DNA of 64,000 nucleotides from contig NC_051119.1 of NCBI RefSeq assembly GCF_014839805.1, forward strand, positions 10,285,245 through 10,349,244, given 5' to 3'. The notes under the pieces were generated by a model. It searched no databases. It was not told the DNA's origin and saw only the letters and a program-made list of their open reading frames with translations. Numbering within the stretch: the stretch's first letter is position 1; every line of letters starts with the position of its first letter. A program made the translations under genes and the position numbers. The stretch is from Manduca sexta (taxonomy: Eukaryota; Arthropoda; Insecta; Lepidoptera; Sphingidae). Below are positions 59,521-64,000 of this stretch, piece after piece.

Positions 59521-60052
59521 TCGACTACCTAATTATGAGGACTTTCTCACTAACAGTAACGGTAAAAGTTATTGTTACTTATGTTGTTTATGGCAACTCT
59601 TATGGCTTTTACTTTAGTGACGTTTGTGTTGTGGCAATTATGACTTTTACTTTAACTTTTTTAGTTTACGTACCAATTAGTCGTAATTGCCGCGTTGGTC
59701 AAAACTTTGAACAAGTTAATGCATTTACATTGATATTATCATTTAGACCATAATTCCCAGTAATTACATGTTTGATTGCACATGCCAGTGTAATTGAATA
59801 ACAGTTGCATAATGGCGCACTTTCTTTCATTTTTTAGGCAGATATATATTGTTTGTAAATTGGAAAGAGTTATTATTTTTATTTATTAATAGCTTATTTA
59901 ATATCGTTTATACATTGACTTTAGAATATTAGAAGGATAAAGATTACAAGCTATTTACGACCGTAATTCTAATGGATTTTAAATTGAAAATATGATGGTA
60001 AAAGTTGAACACACTGATTATTAAGACTAAAAACTGAAAATTAATGTTTGTC
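59521..60052. other. Intergenic / 3' flank of the DMRT gene
   Basis: The 72-codon plus frame at 59535 is low-complexity ('gtaacggtaaaagtta', 'gacttttactttaact') and not supported. No gene is seen. Confidence 0.4.
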
Positions 60053-60058
60053 TTTATT
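60053..60058 (-). terminator. Candidate polyadenylation signal (AATAAA)
   Basis: On the minus strand AATAAA lies about 370 nt after the DMRT stop codon. It is the nearest canonical signal I found, but ATTAAA variants occur nearer the stop and no downstream element was verified. Confidence 0.35.
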
Positions 60059-60426
60059 GCTTCATCTTATTAATTTCTGGTATTGTTACAAATATTTCTT
60101 ACATTAAGTAAAATATTATATTTCAACATCGAAACTTTCCATATCTATTCTCTTACACGTGATGACTTGCAGTTTTCATTTGGCGAACTGATTTTAAATT
60201 TAATTATCAATTAGAACGAGTATTGGATTTTAAGTCATAAATTACTCATTTTTAAAATCCACATTTAATTGTAATCCATATCCGCTCAAAAACCACCTTC
60301 GCAACTAATAACTAACTTCAAATCTATCACTACCATAACAATAATGTCCGCCAATAGTTGCTCATCGCTTCCGAAATCAATAGACGAAGAACCTAGCTCT
60401 TAAAGAACTGTCCAATTCAGGTACCC

Positions 60427-61169
60427 CTAATCGGAAAATCCTTCGTTATTAGTATTATCTGACGTGGGAGAAGTGCCAGGGGACTGCACTTGAAGCTGTC
60501 GCCCATACATCAGCTCCGATGGTGGCATGAACGAGGAAAGGTACTCTGGAGGCGGCCGTATCACGGTTGGAAGGTACCCTGTCCCACTGTAAGGAGGAGT
60601 GAGGAATCTTCTAGATGGAGAAAACTTGAAGCTTTGGTTTGACAGGGGAGAAAAGGCGGATTTCGATTGGTAATTCTGAAGGTATGGTGGAGACTCCTGA
60701 TAAGGTGTTTCTGGGCCATTGATCATCATTTCCATGGCAGCTACGACATCGCCCTTGCACCTGGCAAGAATAGCTTCTATCTCCTGCCGACTGCGTCTAG
60801 GAAAGACTTTGATCAAGACATCGACAGGGGATTTCTGGTTCTGGTAATGGCTTTCTTCTGGCACCGGTTCGGCCATTTCTTTACGCCTGAACATTTTGTA
60901 TTTATAGTCATTGTTCTCCCATTTCTCTTCTTCTTTTTTCACGGGAAGTTCTTCGTTTCTGGCCTCCTTCATAGACAGGTTTTCTGGAGTAAGTGAAGTT
61001 TCTGACTCCTCAGGTTCCTCTTCGACATTCAGCTCGTGGTCTGATGGGGATTGTGGGGGTGGTGTGGTTAGAGGCGGGGTTGTGGTGGGAGTTTTGACTT
61101 CTTGGGATTGCTCTGCTGATGGTGACGGGCTGGTCGAGCATACTTCTGTGATGCGAGCGCGCTTTTGAA
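60427..61169 (-). CDS. DMRT transcription factor, DMA class, terminal coding exon
   Basis: Doublesex/Mab-3-related transcription factor, nuclear, DNA-binding through a DM domain (in an upstream exon, outside this window). Visible here is the ~36-residue DMA domain, SPVDVLIKVFPRRSRQEIEA and onward to the AAMEMMI end (60724-60831), a ubiquitin-binding-like fold found in the Dmrt99B/DMRTA and Dmrt93B/DMRT3 groups. Before it is a Ser/Thr/Pro- and Glu-rich region; after it comes a conserved-looking tail (SAFSPL, PPYSGTGYLPTVIRPPPEY, SSFMPPSELMYG) that I match from memory to the DMRTA C-terminus, favouring Dmrt99B over Dmrt93B without proving it. The exon starts after a strong acceptor, ttttttctttgtcaacag, with a ctaac branch-point-like site; the first full codon is CAA (61167) and the codon before it is split by the intron. 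It ends with TAG at 60427-60429. About 246 residues are coded, intact, and more GC-rich than the surroundings. Open frames on the other strand are shadows. Confidence 0.93.
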
Positions 61170-61195
61170 CTGTTGACAAAGAAAAAACAGGTTAG
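61170..61195 (-). promoter_or_regulatory. 3' splice site of the DMRT exon
   Basis: Minus strand: 'ctaac' branch-point-like motif, T-rich tract, then CAG at the boundary. The TTG that opens the longest frame (61177-61179) lies inside this intron end, so it is not a start. Confidence 0.85.
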
Positions 61196-61345
61196 AGATT
61201 TGGAAAACAACATACTACTGATAACTTTGATCGTCGGAAAAAGAACAGATTTTTTTTAATAATTGAAAAAAATCATTGCCATTGGATAGTCGACAATCTA
61301 TTTTATGATACGGAGTCACGAAACTATGAAACGCAATAATCTTTA

Positions 61346-61510
61346 TCTATACTAATATTATAAAGGGGAAAAGTTTGTACGTTTGTAGGGGCTGATCTCT
61401 GGAACTAATAAACCGATTTACATAGGAAACTCGATTACTCTGGATACTACAGGCTACATTTTATTCCGGAATAACTTTTTCACGCCGGCAGAGCAATAGG
61501 TAACTACTAG
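61346..61510 (+). mobile_element. Non-autonomous Helitron, 165 bp
   Basis: Starts TCTATACTAATATTATAAAG after A and ends 'gtaactactag' followed by T. It lies in the intron upstream of the DMRT exon. Non-coding. Confidence 0.75.
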
Positions 61511-64000
61511 TAAAAAATAAAATTCCACACTACTTAATGACAAAACAAGCAAGTTCGCCGTATATAAGTGATTAGAAACTCAACGGAATTTGTCAATAAA
61601 ACAAAATTCCAAATATAAAATTGCTAGCAACCTTTTTAAAAAGATGGCTGATTTTTTTCTAGCAAAGAGAATCAGAACTATTAGTTTTTTCACCGCGAAT
61701 AAACTACATGGTTATAGTGTACGGCCTTAAACAATCATGAAAAGCCAGAACGCGTGACACAAAAAGGCTGTGGCACTCGAGGACAAACAGACGTGGGGAC
61801 CGAACATTGAAACAAACATTTACTCTTTCTCTTTGTACGCCGTTTTACGCGCGGCTTTTAGCGTTCCATTTTTAAATTTTTAACGCAAAAAAGTCATGTT
61901 TTAATAAAACGTCTTTTTAAAAAAAAATATAATTTATTGGTGGCATGAGTTGTAATGTGGTGACTTAGTATATCATTAGTTGGTTTAAAAATACCTCTAT
62001 GAATAAAAAAAAATACTCAGTACATATTTTGTTGTACTCTACAAGACTCGGAGTTTCAGTTATATGTCCGCTAAGGCACCGGCAGACGCAGTTGCTAAAA
62101 TTGAAATTTGTATGAATATCTCAGAAAACGAGAATAGTTTAAACATATTGGTACAAAAATAATATTTTATGAATAAAACTAACATCCTAAAAGTATTTAA
62201 TGGCTAAATAATTTGTTTAGATAATCCATACGTCAAAATTTAAATATCGAACACTAAGGTCTTGTCCATAACTGGCACTTACAATATACAACAAAAGCGC
62301 TAGTGTTGTACCATTCGATTACACATATCGATTAACACGTATCGCCTCCCCAATTCGCATGGAAATTTCGCGAAACACCGAAATCCCTCCCCCACGTTGG
62401 GCGTTTTAAAAAAACAATAACCAGAGCCATTAAATTCGCACACGCCAGTGGAGCCTACTTTCTAATTGAGCCCGACAATTGTGTTTCTACAAGTGCAGCC
62501 ACGGCGGCATAAAGCGACCCGTTATTACTAAATCTCCATGTTTATCACGCTTTTATATAGTAGCAGACTGTATATTCATATTGTTAGGTTGAAATTAAAT
62601 ATTCAATTTATTGTAAAGTTGATCATTTATCATTATATTCAGATTTATGAGAAGTACTGGCAACTTAAAATATGATGTTACTTTTTAATACTGTTACCAT
62701 AGATATATTCCTGTTTGTTCTATATTTAAAGTATGAATTTCGTTAAATTAATTATTTCGGTAATTGATCCCAATCTGATAGATACATATCCCAGGGGAAA
62801 CAAGTGTTCTTTTGGTATTAAACATTCCAATATCTTTTTCCAATTGTGATTTTGAACATAATGTCTAAAAAATTTCACTGCCAATAAACCTAAGGAGCAA
62901 TTAATCCATAGACTAACAATCATTAAGTTTGTGAAAGGATATCCGAACATCATCCAAAGGCCATATTGTCTCATTTGCAAATATGGCCGGAGGACGTTCG
63001 ATATTTAAAAAAACTAATTTCAATACATAACCGCCCTTTTTATTTACACAACAAAAAACATTATTAAATCCACCTTCTATCTCTTTCGTTCCCATACAAC
63101 TATCCTGCTCTATATGGCCAGTATTTCTTATTGTCAGAGAATAAAAAACGAAATAAACTCAGCCGTACTGTGGCCGTACCGAAATAAAATGTACTCCAGT
63201 GTATTTTTATTTATTTTGTACAGTGCGAGGGCGTGCATTGTGAATAATTTCAATTGATTATTGTGTTTTATTGTGCTGTTCTGTCTTTTGTGTATTTATG
63301 AGTTTCGATTTCATGATGTAACATGGTGGAATGGTGAACAGCCGGCTGTGTTGACGCCGGTTTTGATCCGAAAAAATCCACAGTTTATTATTAAATATTT
63401 TATTACTGGCTCACTGCTGGACAAAAGTTCCTCTAACATTTCAAGATTGCAAAGCATTACCCAAAAACATTTATTTAATTTACAATAAAGAAAATTTTAT
63501 TTGCTATATAATTATTACTGTTATTTCTGATAATTGGTAGGTTCACGTATATTTTAAACATCTCATTACTTAAATCTAGTATTTCCCTACATAAAACTCT
63601 TTGATATAAAAAAAAATATTCTATCGCGAATCCTCAATGCCAACTGAAATATAATTTAGATAAAAATTCTTAACAACTAATTTAATCTAACGTTCCAAAC
63701 CACTTGAGCATTTTTCTATCTATTTCGCTCGCACACGCACAAATTCGCCACATCCGTCCCTTTCGTATGATTCCGATACCATTTATTTTTCGAGTAGCAC
63801 TTCTGTCATATCTCCGTCTCTGTCTAACCTATGTGTTGGGCGTATCTTCCGTCTCGCGTCCACTTGAGGTCAGCGGATGCAACCTCAGATTCTATTGTAT
63901 AAAATGTGCTTACAATTTGTGAAAGGAAGGGTTGGTTTAGAGTTTTATAAATTCTGTTTTCAGTATATTTTGTAGATTTGCTTTGAAGGGTTGTTTATGA
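61511..64000. other. DMRT intron or upstream region
   Basis: No DM-domain exon or other coding exon is seen on either strand. 62270-62530 and 61740-61880 are less AT-rich and free of the repeats listed above. Short frames at 62726-63095 (-), 63261 (+) and 63704 (+) match nothing I know. Confidence 0.45.

Noticed and set aside
60667..61168. Two plus-strand frames over the DMRT exon (109 and 85 aa)
   Set aside because: They are antisense shadows of the real exon and have low-complexity composition.
61170..61179. Apparent start of the DMRT frame (TTG at 61177-61179)
   Set aside because: It is a TTG, and it lies in the polypyrimidine/CAG end of an intron. The coding exon begins at 61169.
62726..63095. 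84- and 60-aa minus frames in the DMRT intron
   Set aside because: Checked for DM-domain cysteines and histidines and found none. No splice sites suit an exon.

Overview
This window looks like AT-rich nuclear DNA from a moth or butterfly (Lepidoptera). The evidence is the density of tRNA-derived SINEs, many Helitron-type elements (A^TC...CTAG^T), MITEs, RTE-type LINE tails, a DD37D mariner of the maT/mori type, and a tRNA-Ala(AGC) close to what I remember of the silkworm form. The species cannot be told from the sequence. There are no operons, CRISPR arrays or prokaryotic genes. Almost all short open frames are chance frames or translations of repeats.

Layout. 1-21.3 kb is gene-poor and repeat-rich: SINEs at 2.3, 8.7, 12.5, 13.7 and 18.5 kb, a 124-bp direct repeat at 3.2/4.3 kb, a long (TA)n tract at 6.5 kb, one tRNA-Ala gene at 14.4 kb, Helitron-like elements at 15.6 and 17.2 kb, a pair of related MITEs at 17.9 and 19.0 kb, a LINE 3' remnant at 19.8 kb and a near-perfect 245-bp foldback at 20.2 kb. 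Then 21337-38529 (copy A) and 39391-55049 (copy B) are two near-identical segments in direct orientation, separated by exactly 500 N (38720-39219) with a SINE fragment on each side. They differ by base changes, many homopolymer-length differences and a few insertions: a mariner and a Helitron only in A, a MITE only in B, and a 0.28-kb segment missing from B. The simplest reading is two haplotypes placed in series by the assembler, not a real tandem duplication.

55-60.4 kb is intergenic, with several MITEs. The one confident protein-coding feature is at 60427-61169 on the minus strand: the terminal coding exon of a DMRT transcription factor that carries a DMA domain (the class that includes Dmrt99B and Dmrt93B), with a clear splice acceptor. 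Its DM-domain exon is not in the window, so 61170-64000 is intron or upstream sequence, and includes a short Helitron.

No multi-gene system was found. The most useful signals are the probable false duplication, the nested mariner whose two frameshifts both lie in homopolymers, and the empty and filled sites that the two copies provide for several transposons.
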